64,000 nucleotides of DNA from assembly GCA_024809215.1 (NCBI GenBank), contig JANUBW010000003.1, positions 186,001 through 250,000 on the forward strand, in the 5' to 3' direction. The position numbers and the translations under genes are program-made. The notes under the pieces were generated by a model. The model was not told where the DNA came from. It saw only the letters and a program-made list of their open reading frames with translations, and made no database searches. The stretch's first letter is position 1. Each line of letters starts with the position of its first letter. This document shows positions 28,653 to 38,700 of the stretch, one piece after another. Source of the DNA: Niastella sp. OAS944. GTDB lineage: Bacteria; Bacteroidota; Bacteroidia; Chitinophagales; Chitinophagaceae.

Positions 28653-29500
28653 TTAAAACCAACCTGTTGTTGCTTTTGATGTCAACGGTACTATGGTGCC
28701 GGGCACAAACCAATTGCCGGGTATTTACCGACAGCTGTCATATTAAAGCCTGCCTTTTATACAATGAAGCAAACTCCTTTGCGCAAGGCTCCCAAAAATC
28801 ACAGCAATACTACGACAGCGCTATCAGGACCTGTCCAGATTATGCTGAAGCCTGGCGGGCCATCAGTATTCCTTATTTAAAACGCGGAGATTATTATACG
28901 TGGCGAAAATACCTCGATAAAGCAGTATTGCTGAAGCCCAGGTTGTTTTTGGGCATCAGAGGCTGGTGCCTGTTTAAATTTTTACGGGATTATGAAGGCG
29001 CCTTACATGACCTGCGCAGCTTTGACACGTTAACAGCTTTCCACCCATCCTATAGTGGCGATGGTAATTACCATTTATACATTGTTATGGCTATTTGCCA
29101 TCGTGAGTTGGGAAATTATCAGCAGGCCTTTCATTATTTTTCGCTGGGTATTGACAGTATAGTAGCACAACAAGGTGAAAAGTGGGTTGGTTTATCAGAC
29201 TATCTGCACCGGGCGGTAACAAAAATGAGAACAAAAGACTACGCCGGCGCTCTCTTAGACCTTGAACGGCAAATAAAACGATACGACAATTACGCCGAAA
29301 TATATTATTACCAGGGGTTAATATTACAATTGATGCACCGCAACAAAGAAGCGCTTACAACTTTACAAAAAGCCCGGGCACTGGCTGGCACAGGCCATCA
29401 TTTGAATGATATATATTGCGAAATGCCCGATGAGGTATTTATTGACGACATCGATATGGCTATTAAAGCAGCACAGGCCCCTATGAGGCCAAAGCGGTAA
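28637..29500 (+). CDS. Exported TPR-repeat protein
   Basis: 287 residues. Signal peptide at the N-terminus (INLLLLLMSTVLWCRAQ-type). Tandem tetratricopeptide-like helix pairs run from about residue 35 to 265, for example YYDSAIRTCPDYAEAWRAI, YTWRKYLDKAVLLKPRL and YYYQGLILQLMHRNKEAL with the A-x-L-x-P/Y pattern. TPR solenoids usually scaffold protein complexes. Overlaps the preceding exported protein gene and probably acts with it in the periplasm. Confidence 0.85.
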   Translation: MCVTLIKTNLLLLLMSTVLWCRAQTNCRVFTDSCHIKACLLYNEANSFAQGSQKSQQYYDSAIRTCPDYAEAWRAISIPYLKRGDYYTWRKYLDKAVLLKPRLFLGIRGWCLFKFLRDYEGALHDLRSFDTLTAFHPSYSGDGNYHLYIVMAICHRELGNYQQAFHYFSLGIDSIVAQQGEKWVGLSDYLHRAVTKMRTKDYAGALLDLERQIKRYDNYAEIYYYQGLILQLMHRNKEALTTLQKARALAGTGHHLNDIYCEMPDEVFIDDIDMAIKAAQAPMRPKR

Positions 29501-29520
29501 TATAACATCAATAATAGTTG

Positions 29521-30474
29521 CTATTCCTTATAATACCCTGATGCCTGCAGGAACTGTTCAACTTTTTCCTGATCGGAGTAAGGAAGTTCGATAATGTCTT
29601 TGATAGCCTTCTTCTTATCGGTTGCGTTCTTGTAATACGATTTACAAATGGTATATCCCATAAAGTAACCCAAATCGCCCATTTCCTTTGCAGTAGATCC
29701 ATTGTATATCCATTGACTATAATCTGTATTAAGCATTTCTTTTTTGAAAGCTACCTTAAGTTCTGCTTCATGTGCTTTCCCATATTGGAGATACGAATTT
29801 GTGAGGGTTGTTCCCAACGCGAGTTCGGTAATGAAATCACAGGCACCTTCATAAATAGATTGACCTAACAAGGTTTTTCCTTCTTCTTTCTGTTGGGTAT
29901 GCACGTATTCATGCACTGTAACAGCTATAATATTACCGATATCCTGGGTTTTAAAATACCTTTCAATTCTTTTATTGGGAAACTCCGATACATCGATCAA
30001 TGGGCTGCCGCCGGTTAATTCCATACCTATTAAAGCCGTATTACCTTCTGCAACACCTGCCGATCTAAGTGCACCTATCGTAAAATAGATTGTAGCATAG
30101 CGGTAATCGGGATAAACTCTTTTGAAACGCTCTACTGCAGCTAGTATTTCAGCCTGTTTTTGTTTTACCACCAGGGTGTTGGGGCGTATGGTCCTCCAGA
30201 ATTTCGGGTACTGACGAATTGCCCGCGCCCATACTTCAGGCGTATATTTCCTCAATTTCATGAATAGCTTTAAGCCATCGGTGCCTTTATCGGTATACAG
30301 TTCTTTAATGTACTGTATCTGCCTTAGTGAGTCTGTAGTGGTTTGAACACTGTCATAGGCGATCCAGAAGCGATCGATATCTTCCATAAATACTTCCTGC
30401 CTGGTTTGCTGTGCGTAAGACATGGATGATAACAGTAAGCTAAATACAAAACAGCTCGTTTTCCTGAATTTCAT
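29521..30474 (-). CDS. Exported zinc metalloprotease-like protein (HEYVH)
   Basis: 317 residues, signal peptide MKFRKTSCFVFSLLLSSMSYAQ. VTVHEYVHTQQKEEG carries HExxH near residue 207, and a downstream EGACDFITELALG supplies a glutamate typical of the third ligand in gluzincins; this resembles the DUF2268/predicted Zn-dependent protease pattern. It should act in the periplasm. Substrate unknown. A divergent promoter spacer separates it from the OmpA-like lipoprotein gene. Confidence 0.82.
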   Translation of the reverse strand: MKFRKTSCFVFSLLLSSMSYAQQTRQEVFMEDIDRFWIAYDSVQTTTDSLRQIQYIKELYTDKGTDGLKLFMKLRKYTPEVWARAIRQYPKFWRTIRPNTLVVKQKQAEILAAVERFKRVYPDYRYATIYFTIGALRSAGVAEGNTALIGMELTGGSPLIDVSEFPNKRIERYFKTQDIGNIIAVTVHEYVHTQQKEEGKTLLGQSIYEGACDFITELALGTTLTNSYLQYGKAHEAELKVAFKKEMLNTDYSQWIYNGSTAKEMGDLGYFMGYTICKSYYKNATDKKKAIKDIIELPYSDQEKVEQFLQASGYYKE

Positions 30475-30551
30475 AGTGCGACAGGTTTATTTTGAATATC
30501 GAATTTAAGAGGTAAGTGAACTTCTTCAAAATAAACACGAAATGACTAACA

Positions 30552-30582
30552 TTTGAGATATTTAAATAACATATTATCTTTA
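30552..30582 (+). promoter_or_regulatory. TTTG-N19-TAnnTTTR promoter close to a start codon
   Basis: TTTG at 30552-30555 and TATCTTTA at 30575-30582 are separated by 19 bp, a good match to the Bacteroidota primary promoter. The -7 element ends only five bases before the ATG at 30588, so the transcript could be leaderless or nearly so. Confidence 0.5.
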
Positions 30583-30587
30583 TTCCC

Positions 30588-31994
30588 ATGATCCGTACCT
30601 TACTTTTCGTGGGTTTACTTTCCATGAGTATATTAATTGCATCATGCGGCCCCAGCCATTGTGTACAACCTTTAACCAAAACAGTTATAGAAACCCTGAA
30701 ATATTTAAAAAAGGAAGTCAGCAGTACCATTAAAATTACCGCTAAAAAAGTTCAGTGTAATGAAGTAGATGTTCAGATTGGCAATAAGATCATCGATAGC
30801 CTGAATGAAACCATAAACCAATTTGATTCCCTGACTGCAATTTCCGTTCATCTTCATAAATCCGGTACCAAGGAAGAGATCCTCACGTTTGCCGAACGTA
30901 CCAACGTGGTCATTCAAAAAGCACTGACCAACATTAAAACGTTGTGCGACCTGTACGATATTTCAACATCTTCACAGTTTGAAACGGCCATATTCTTCCC
31001 TGCAGATAGTTTTAATATTCCTGCTGAAAAAACAGATGATGCTAAAAAAGTAATGGAACCGGTTGCACAACGCATTGTCAGGTTCTTTGCCGAGCACCCG
31101 CGTCAAAAATTTGAGGCTGTTATCGTATGTTCCGGCTCGCTTAACGATCAGCAGCAGAATATTAAGTTGAGTGAACGAAGGGCACGTGCCGTTGCCAACC
31201 TGCTGATTAAACAGATCAAATTGAATGAGGAGTTTATTCCAAAGCCGCAATTGGTGAACTATCACATTCAATGGGTAGCTCAACGAGAAGAGGCGCCTGG
31301 CCGCCGCAAAAGAAAACGTCATAAAATTAAAGATCAGCGCCGCAATACAGTATCGCTCACCTGGAACCTGCTGCCAGCGTCAATATATACCGAACAATCC
31401 ACAATAAGCACCATGAGCCAGATAAATAAAAGAGCAAATATAGAAGAGGTGTACGTACATTTTTTCGGCAAAGTACTGGAGCCCAAAATGAAATTACCAA
31501 CCGAATTACCTTACAATTCAAAAAACAAAGTTCCATTTGAAGTTGAATTTAACAGCAGTTGGAAAATAAGTCATGAATGTAAAAACTGCTTCCGGAACGT
31601 TTCGTTTGGAGAGGATTATGAAACGCACGCTGCAGCATACACAAAGTTCAATAACATGGACTCAAGGAATTACAAGACAGAATTCCTAAATAATATCGTT
31701 CAATTATTTAAGAATTTGGAATTAAGAGCCGTAAATAGCGTGTACTATATTAACAGCCTGAATTTTGAATACGTATCTGATCTGCAGCGCATGACCTCTT
31801 TGTCACCCATCCTGTACCATTGCCCCCATTGTAAAACAGAATATCTGGCAAGATTTGGAATTGGAGTTCCTCAGGCGCCCGAAAAAGGCAATCCCATGGG
31901 ATATACCGGTAATATCTTTGTTGATGAAATTATTCAAATAGAAACAGCAAACGATAAAGGCTTTGCGGGGTTGTTGGAAGAAAATAAAATTTGA
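30588..31994 (+). CDS. OmpA-like lipoprotein with CxxC-rich C-terminal domain
   Basis: 468 residues. Lipobox LIASC gives lipidation at about Cys20. Residues ~135-240 form an OmpA-like peptidoglycan-binding domain (AQRIVRFFAEHPRQKFEAVIVCSG, then LSERRARAVANLLI). The last ~190 residues hold two CxxC pairs, HECKNC near 330 and YHCPHC near 410, which look like one zinc ribbon or a disulfide-bonded domain. The region between is basic (GRRKRKRHKIK). This domain combination is unusual for an envelope lipoprotein. Confidence 0.75.
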   Translation: MIRTLLFVGLLSMSILIASCGPSHCVQPLTKTVIETLKYLKKEVSSTIKITAKKVQCNEVDVQIGNKIIDSLNETINQFDSLTAISVHLHKSGTKEEILTFAERTNVVIQKALTNIKTLCDLYDISTSSQFETAIFFPADSFNIPAEKTDDAKKVMEPVAQRIVRFFAEHPRQKFEAVIVCSGSLNDQQQNIKLSERRARAVANLLIKQIKLNEEFIPKPQLVNYHIQWVAQREEAPGRRKRKRHKIKDQRRNTVSLTWNLLPASIYTEQSTISTMSQINKRANIEEVYVHFFGKVLEPKMKLPTELPYNSKNKVPFEVEFNSSWKISHECKNCFRNVSFGEDYETHAAAYTKFNNMDSRNYKTEFLNNIVQLFKNLELRAVNSVYYINSLNFEYVSDLQRMTSLSPILYHCPHCKTEYLARFGIGVPQAPEKGNPMGYTGNIFVDEIIQIETANDKGFAGLLEENKI

Positions 31995-32075
31995 CGCTGT
32001 TTTCAAGCACTTGCCGGGCTGACAGTTATCAGCTATATACCAACCAAGGTCATGCGTATAGCAGAAGAGGTAAAA

Positions 32076-32083
32076 TAGTTTTG
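32076..32083 (+). promoter_or_regulatory. TAnnTTTG -7 element of the YceI gene
   Basis: TAGTTTTG exactly fits the -7 consensus and ends 33 bp before the YceI start codon. No clear -33 TTG at the expected distance. Confidence 0.4.
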
Positions 32084-32116
32084 TGATGGAAATCATAAGT
32101 AACAAAATTTACTCTA

Positions 32117-32710
32117 ATGAAAACTTCATCACGCATTACCCATTTATTCCTCACTTTGCTATTATTGTTTACCTTATCAATTGCCCACGCCCAAACAAAG
32201 TATGAATCCATTGGCGGTGTAAAGCTTGTTATTACAGGAACTTCCAATGTTCATGACTGGGATATGAAATCTGATCAGGGGTATTGTTCCAGTTTGTTCT
32301 ATGTTACCAGCACTGGCAAGTTGAACGGTGTATCAAATATCAGTTTTACAGTGCCTGCCGAAAGCCTGAAAAGCTTCAACACGTATATGGATAAGCATGC
32401 CTACGAAGCGCTCAAAACTGACAAATACAATAACATCAGTTTTACGGCCTCCTCTATACATATAAAACCTAATGGCGTAACCGGGTATTTGTTAACAGCC
32501 AAAGGAAAGCTTACCATTTCGAGTGTTACAAAAGACGTGGTGGTTACAGCCACTGGTCATTTGAAAGCTGATAAAAGCATCAGTTATACCGGTGCGCTGA
32601 AATTAAAAATGACTGACTATAATGTACAACCACCGGGAATTATGCAGGACGCTGTAAAAGCCGGTGAATTTGTAACTGTAAAATTTGACCTGCTTTTAAG
32701 ATCCATATAA
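32117..32710 (+). CDS. YceI-family exported lipid-binding-like protein
   Basis: 197 residues with a signal peptide (MKTSSRITHLFLTLLLLFTL, cleavage near AHAQ). The mature part is a lipocalin-like YceI barrel: GTSNVHDWDMKSDQGY is the characteristic N-terminal 'HDWxxK' region, and repeated strands such as NISFTASSIHIKPNG and LTISSVTKDVVVTATG follow. YceI proteins bind isoprenoid-like lipids in the periplasm. Monocistronic, closed by a terminator at 32734. Confidence 0.93.
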   Translation: MKTSSRITHLFLTLLLLFTLSIAHAQTKYESIGGVKLVITGTSNVHDWDMKSDQGYCSSLFYVTSTGKLNGVSNISFTVPAESLKSFNTYMDKHAYEALKTDKYNNISFTASSIHIKPNGVTGYLLTAKGKLTISSVTKDVVVTATGHLKADKSISYTGALKLKMTDYNVQPPGIMQDAVKAGEFVTVKFDLLLRSI

Positions 32711-32733
32711 AAAACCAATCAGTCGTACACAAA

Positions 32734-32769
32734 AAAGCCCTTATAAAATCATGATTTTATAAGGGCTTT
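32734..32769. terminator. Perfect 18-bp palindromic terminator
   Basis: AAAGCCCTTATAAAATCA is directly followed by its exact complement TGATTTTATAAGGGCTTT. It sits between convergent YceI and zinc-ribbon genes and is preceded by an A run, so it can act in both directions. Confidence 0.85.
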
Positions 32770-32792
32770 GAATTTATAAAGTATCTGTTTTG

Positions 32793-33134
32793 TTAATGCC
32801 AGTCGTGTTTACAGTACCTGCATTGCTTTGCTTTTGGGGTTCTTGTTAACTTTCCACATTTAGGGCAATTGTTAATTATCGTATCTCCTGAATCCTTTAG
32901 AAGTCGTTCAGCGATCCTGATCTCCAACCTTTCTTTACCCATTTCGACAAGCTGATTGGTTTTCTCGTCTGCAAATCCATACATAGCTTCAATTTTAGGT
33001 TCAACTAAAGCTAACTTCCTATCAGTTTCTTCACCATACTTTGTAAGTCCAATGCGAGTTAATGCCCTAATTTCTTCGGGCAACATCCAGGCCCTGCAAT
33101 GTTCCAGTAAATATTTCTTTAACTCTGCTGTCAT
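32793..33134 (-). CDS. Small protein with C-terminal zinc ribbon
   Basis: 113 residues. A helical N-terminal part of about 85 residues ends in a four-cysteine ribbon, CPKCGKLTRTPKAKQCRYCKHDWH (two CxxC knuckles 15 residues apart). Such ribbons bind zinc and often contact nucleic acid or protein. No signal peptide; cytosolic. Divergent with another small cysteine protein at 33239. Confidence 0.78.
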   Translation of the reverse strand: MTAELKKYLLEHCRAWMLPEEIRALTRIGLTKYGEETDRKLALVEPKIEAMYGFADEKTNQLVEMGKERLEIRIAERLLKDSGDTIINNCPKCGKLTRTPKAKQCRYCKHDWH

Positions 33135-33238
33135 TTTAATGAATTGGGGATACTAATATATGTAAAAGTGCCCGGTGATACTGTAAATTTGATATCAGGT
33201 ATAAATAAGCCCGAGGACGCTAATACAATTTACTAACC

Positions 33239-33526
33239 ATGAAAGTTCAGTGTAAGAATTGTTTGCAAAATGAAGTGATAGATATCCCCGATTTCAAACA
33301 GGCTGAAAAAATAGAATTACACGAATTGAATTTGACCTCGCCTCTTCAAACTGTAAGGCTTCTTATGGACAAATTTAAAATTAAGCATATTGATGCGAAA
33401 TACATTGTAACCCATATTAACAAGGTTTATGGGCATTGTAATCGTTGCAGCTATCACAGTCTTGATGAAGAATATATTAAATATCCCAAGTGTGGCGCCT
33501 TAAATTTTAATTGGAAAACAAAGTAA
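33239..33526 (+). CDS. Small protein with paired CxxC knuckles
   Basis: 95 residues. One CxxC lies at the N-terminus (VQCKNC), a second near residue 66 (GHCNRC), and a single-Cys third (YPKCG) near the C-terminus, with a charged helical middle that resembles a translation-factor-style helical linker. Probably zinc binding. The gene has a TAAATTTG -7-like sequence at 33184-33191. Function unknown. Confidence 0.7.
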   Translation: MKVQCKNCLQNEVIDIPDFKQAEKIELHELNLTSPLQTVRLLMDKFKIKHIDAKYIVTHINKVYGHCNRCSYHSLDEEYIKYPKCGALNFNWKTK

Positions 33527-33665
33527 GCGGATGAATTTTATTTGGTGTTTGCAGTAATTGCCCATGGAGCCATCCCGATGGTAAGTAACTACTCTATGCC
33601 AGCAGAGGGGACGTTTATTTGGTTTCGATCGAGGTGATTAAAAAACTGCGGTGAGGATAGATATT

Positions 33666-34229
33666 TTATTTCCTGATTTCATAACACAGCTCCACCATTC
33701 CGCTTTTGTATGCCGTTACGTCTTTCAGGTGCAACGCCTGTTCGTGTCCTATATGGTCAAAAAACAACGTTCCATCGCCCAAAATAATTGGCATGACTGA
33801 CAACCTTATTTCATCCGCTAATTTTAAAAGAATGAACTTTTTGGCAAGCATAGCTCCACCAACGAGCCAAACATTTTTATATTTTTGTTTCAGCTGTTCA
33901 TTCACAAGTTTGTTGAGATCGCCCGAATAAATCTCAATGTTTTGTCTTTCTATTGGCAGGTTTCTGTGAGTTACTACAATTGTCGGCACGTCGCCATAAG
34001 CCCACCCATACAATTTTGAAAGTTCCAGAGCGTGTTCGTACGTATGGGCCCCCATTATATAGCAATCTATTTTTTTAAGAAACTCCTCTGTGTCTTGTTC
34101 GGTAATTCCTATTCCTTTCTCGTAATAGTCTGATGTCTCAAACCATGAAATGCTATTATCTTTTTTGGCAATAATTCCGTCAAGACTTGAAACCATATGT
34201 ATGGTTACTTTAAAGGTATTTGTGGTCAT
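33666..34229 (-). CDS. Dihydrofolate-reductase-like (RibD C-terminal family) protein
   Basis: 187 residues. MVSSLDGIIAKKDNSISWF is the start of the RibD-C/DHFR-like reductase fold, and YIMGAHTYE, WLVGGAMLAKKF and MPIILGDGTLFF are its NADPH-binding loops. This family is mostly of unknown substrate and is distinct from essential folate DHFR. Cytosolic, single gene. Confidence 0.92.
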   Translation of the reverse strand: MTTNTFKVTIHMVSSLDGIIAKKDNSISWFETSDYYEKGIGITEQDTEEFLKKIDCYIMGAHTYEHALELSKLYGWAYGDVPTIVVTHRNLPIERQNIEIYSGDLNKLVNEQLKQKYKNVWLVGGAMLAKKFILLKLADEIRLSVMPIILGDGTLFFDHIGHEQALHLKDVTAYKSGMVELCYEIRK

Positions 34230-34382
34230 CTCTCGTTTGATGATTCATACCTAGTAATTTATCTATATCCAGTCAAATAAAAAACGTGAAAAACACCTTT
34301 GTTTGCTTCAAGCCATATGTTTAATCTCGAGTAATGAAGAGTTTCAAATCCAATTGGCATTTTCAATAACTAAACCGCAGTT

Positions 34383-35651
34383 ATGAAAAAACATATAACA
34401 TTATTTTTTTTGCTGATATCCATAGAAGGGTTGGCTCAAAAAGATAAATCCCTAACCGTAAGTTTTGAAAAATTGAAGGATACAATTCACACGAGTTCGT
34501 CACAATCCTATTATATATCCAAAATCAAAATTCCCAAACAAACAGTTTTCTCAAACCCCACAATCTTTTTTTCTGTTGACCTTGATAAGACTAATGTTAA
34601 GGATTTGATGTTGCCCGCCGAATTAACTCATAAAATAACAGACACTTCAAAGGATTCAGAGGTGACCTTTAAAGTGGCTTTTACCAGGGACACCAAGAAT
34701 GACAGAACCTTAGTATTTCGAGTAAAAGCTAAAGATGAAAAAGGAAATGATATTAGACTGACTGACGATAAATCGACAACTACTGAAATTTATGTAAAAC
34801 CTTTTGGAGAGTTGGAAAACAATGATAATGAATACTGGTTTTTTGTGGGGACTAATGTTGACCTGGTCGATGGTGTAAAAGCCAAAGATCTTTATTTCAG
34901 AGGATCTTTTTTGATACCCTTGAGTAATAATGAACCGCGTAAACATCAATTTTACATTACGTTTGAAAAAAATAGATTCTTTAGAGAGAGGGATTCTTTA
35001 TATAGAATTCCTTTTTCAGATATAGTTTTTAAACCTGGACAACCCGATTCAATAACTATTGCCAGAGGGCAATACAATTCGTTTAGGGAAATAGTAACGG
35101 AAAATCTCGGATTTAGCTTTAGCTACCTCCGAAACTTAATGAAGCCAAATAATAATTATAACTTTTATGCTATGGCAGGCTTCTATATCGATTATCAAAC
35201 TAATACCTATAACTACACCAATCACAGTATTCTATCAGACACATCTACCCACTTAAGAAAGAGAGACAGTTCCTATATTTTCCGCCCTTTGCTCACAAAA
35301 GATCGAACAAACTCATGGAACTCTAATTTATATCTCGGATATATGTACATTCATTCAGGCTCATCTGTAAACCTTAAGACATTTCTTCAAAGTGGCCTTA
35401 ATATTCTACGCTATCCCTCATCCCGTATAAAAACGAGTACAACTGACATGACTAAATATAGTACGAGCATGAATTGGTATATCCGGTTTCATATTGACGC
35501 CACTTTGGTTGAAAGCCCTGGCGTATCATTAGGCGGTGAAGTGTATTTAAGAGCAGGCGAAATACCTTTATTTAATTTTACGCTAACAAAAGTTATTGAC
35601 TATAGGCAGATTAAAACATTGTTTTCAAAGACACCTTCCCAATCAAACTGA
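34383..35651 (+). CDS. Exported protein of unknown function, possible outer-membrane barrel
   Basis: 422 residues with a signal peptide (MKKHITLFFLLISIEGLAQ). The first ~150 residues resemble an extracytoplasmic beta-sandwich with lysine-rich loops; the rest has alternating strands and aromatic termini (FYAMAGFYIDYQTNTY, NLYLGYMYIHSG, MNWYIRFHIDATLVE) that fit a beta-barrel. AT-rich codon use compared with neighbours on the left. No family recognised. Confidence 0.7.
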   Translation: MKKHITLFFLLISIEGLAQKDKSLTVSFEKLKDTIHTSSSQSYYISKIKIPKQTVFSNPTIFFSVDLDKTNVKDLMLPAELTHKITDTSKDSEVTFKVAFTRDTKNDRTLVFRVKAKDEKGNDIRLTDDKSTTTEIYVKPFGELENNDNEYWFFVGTNVDLVDGVKAKDLYFRGSFLIPLSNNEPRKHQFYITFEKNRFFRERDSLYRIPFSDIVFKPGQPDSITIARGQYNSFREIVTENLGFSFSYLRNLMKPNNNYNFYAMAGFYIDYQTNTYNYTNHSILSDTSTHLRKRDSSYIFRPLLTKDRTNSWNSNLYLGYMYIHSGSSVNLKTFLQSGLNILRYPSSRIKTSTTDMTKYSTSMNWYIRFHIDATLVESPGVSLGGEVYLRAGEIPLFNFTLTKVIDYRQIKTLFSKTPSQSN

Positions 35652-35708
35652 CCTGTTGCCCGAAAGCCGACAGACCGTAAAAGGTTGTCAGACCTGATAT
35701 TTAACAAC

Positions 35709-35740
35709 AAAAAACCCGCCTATACAGCGGGTCTTTTATT
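35709..35740. terminator. Intrinsic terminator
   Basis: ACCCGC (35714-35719) pairs with GCGGGT (35727-35732), flanked by AAAAA and TCTTTTATTT. Lies between the convergent 422-residue gene and the giant lyase gene. Confidence 0.78.
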
Positions 35741-35774
35741 TAACAAGTGTAGCTCCGAAAGGAAGCTATTGGAT

Positions 35775-38700
35775 TTAGTGTTTGATAATTCGTTTTGTTG
35801 TCACCGTATTTCCGTTGCGCACCTGAACCTCGTAAATACCGGTTGCCAGTGATTGCAAAGAAATAGTTTGGGTAGAAGCGGTGATGCTGCGTGAAAGTAA
35901 CAGGTTGCCATTGAGGCTATAAACCTGTACCAGTGCACCAGGAACCACGCTACTTACCTGAATATTCAACTGATCTTTTGTTGGGTTCGGGAACAGAACG
36001 ATGTTGCCAGCCGCAGCATTACCTTTTGTATTCTCCATTACCTGCGTAGTGGTATTGGTAGCCACACGTGCCAGTTGCTCAGCAGTTGGTTCTGTACCGA
36101 AGATCAATTGTCCTTTGTAATAAACGGTTATATGATCATTCACCGCCAATGCCGCAGGCGCTTTATATGAGTAGTCGTTAGCAAACGTAAAGTTCGACCA
36201 ATCGGATTTTGCTATGCGGTATTGAATAGTACCGGTATTGCCTGCAGGGTACAGGTTACCCAGCGTTGGCCTGATCCTGATCTCGAAGTACTTATCGGCA
36301 CCGGTTGCTGCAGGAGTTACCTCATTGAAGCTGGTGATGATATTGCTATTGCCCAGTTTCGCATAGTCTACCCATGAATTAAGTGCAGCAGTACCATCGG
36401 CTGTAAACCAGTAACGAACGCTCAGGTCGCCATACGCTACGGGTATATTGCCTTCGTTGTTAATGGTAAGCTCGGTACTGATGGAATTATTGCCTCCGTG
36501 TTTAGAAGATGAATAAACTTTCACCTTCACCTCAGGTGTTACGGCTGCAGGTTCTTCACCCCATACCAATTGGCCATTACGGTACAACGTAATGTGGCTG
36601 TTGTTTGCATAATCTTTGTTATACACGTATGAATAGTCATCAGTTTCGTTGAAGTTTACCCAGTCGGTATTGGCAAACCGTGACTGAATTACACCGGAAT
36701 TAGCACCAGCAACCAGGTTGCCCGCAGATTTATCGAAACTGTATTCGATATAACCATAAGCACCGGCGCGTGGGGCATCCAGCTGCACATATTTCATTTT
36801 CACTTTGCTGTTACCCAGTTGTGCATAATCTATCCAGGTATTGATGCCGGCAAAGTTCTCTGCAGTAAACCAGTAACGGGCAGTTAACTCACCATAAGGT
36901 ATAGTAGCAGTACCGTTATTTTCCAGTTTCAGATAAGGATTGATGCTGTTATTAGCAGTTTTCCCTTTGTCGCCATCAAGCGATTGTACAGCTATTTTCA
37001 ACGGAGCAATGGTGAGCGTGCGAGCAACCGGTTCAGCAGGCAGGTAATTTGAGTCACCCAATTGAGAAGCGGTAATGATCACAGTACCATCGCGATTAAC
37101 CTTAACCACGCCATTAACAATGGTAGCGATGGTTGAATCGGAACTGGTATAGGTAACAGGCAAACCAGAGGTAGCTGTTGCATTGAGTACAATAGCTGCT
37201 GTATCGCCTAATAGAACAGCCGGAATAGGATCGAAGCTGATGCTTTGTGCCATCCGGTTTATCGTCAACGTACGCGAAACAGGTGCAGCAGGCAGGTATG
37301 CCGAATCACCTGTTTGCGAAGCGGTGATCATTACTGTACCAGCACGTTTAGGTATTACTACACCATTCAAAATAGTGGCGATAGCAGAATCGGAAACGGC
37401 ATAGCTAACCGGCAGGTTTGAGCTGGCGGTAGCATTCAGCACGATTGGAGTTGTATCGCCCAATGTAACTGCAGCCAGCGAATCAAAGCTGATGCTTTGC
37501 TCTATATGGGGTAAAGTATTCTTCAGATCTTCAATAGATTTTACTGTTTTCACCCACTCTATCGCATAGCTGGCTTCACCAGAAGTAACATCAGCTACTT
37601 TGAACTGGAATGTAGTGAGTTTAGTACCTCTGTCCTGCAGCAGTTTGGTAGCAGCAGCACCGAAAGTACCTTTGGTAAGGTCATAGTAATAGATATCATC
37701 GCCTACGATGCCAGTCCACTTATTAGAGCCATTGCCAAAAGCACCCAGGTTGGTATCGAATGTGATATTGGCTACCTGTGGTTTTTTAACGCGGATGGCT
37801 ACGATGGGATAATTGTTTGGTAACAATTTGGCGCCGGCGGTCCTCTTTGCATCGCCACGGCCTTTACCGTTCGATTGGGTAACAAGGGCAACTACCAGTT
37901 TACCATCCTGAACAGTTGCTACTGAACCACTGGTTGCAGCAGCCCAGCCATCGTTGGTACCAATGAAGTTGTCATCTATTAAACCGCTGATGGTATCCTT
38001 AATGATGAGCGTACGGGCAACAGGCGTTGCAGGCTCATAAGTTGTATTACCAGATTGTGAGGCGGTGATGATCACAGTACCATCGCTCTTAACAACTACC
38101 GTATTGTTAACAATAGTAGCAATTGTAGTATCAGAAATGGTATAGGTAACCGGCAGGCCCGAGCTGGCAGTAGCCTTCAGCACAAGAGCTGTGGTATCGC
38201 CCAGTATCTTCACTGGCAGTGAATCGAAAATGATGCTTTGCGGAGTAAGCGGAGCCGGTTCCTGCAAATCAGCAACTGTTTTCACTGTTTTTATCCAATC
38301 TATTGCATAGCTGGTTTCACCGGAACTAATATCCGCTACTTTAAACTGGAAGGTAGTTAACAGGGTCGATTTATCCTTGCTCAGCATGGTGGGCGTTGCG
38401 CCGAATCCTCCTTTAGTAAGATCGTAATAATAAATATCATCACCTACTTTGCCAGTCCACTTATTGGCACCATTTCCAAACGAACCCAGGTTGGTATCGA
38501 ATGTGATATTACCTGCCGTTGGCTTTTTGAACTTGATGGCAAAGATGGGATAGTTGCCAGGATGCAATGTGGCGCCTGCTGTTCTCTTTGCATCGCCACG
38601 GCCTTTACCGTTCGATTGAGTAACCAGGGTAACTACCAGTTTACCATCCACTACACTGGCTGTTGAACCAGATGTAACTGCGGCCCAGCCATCGGCTGTA

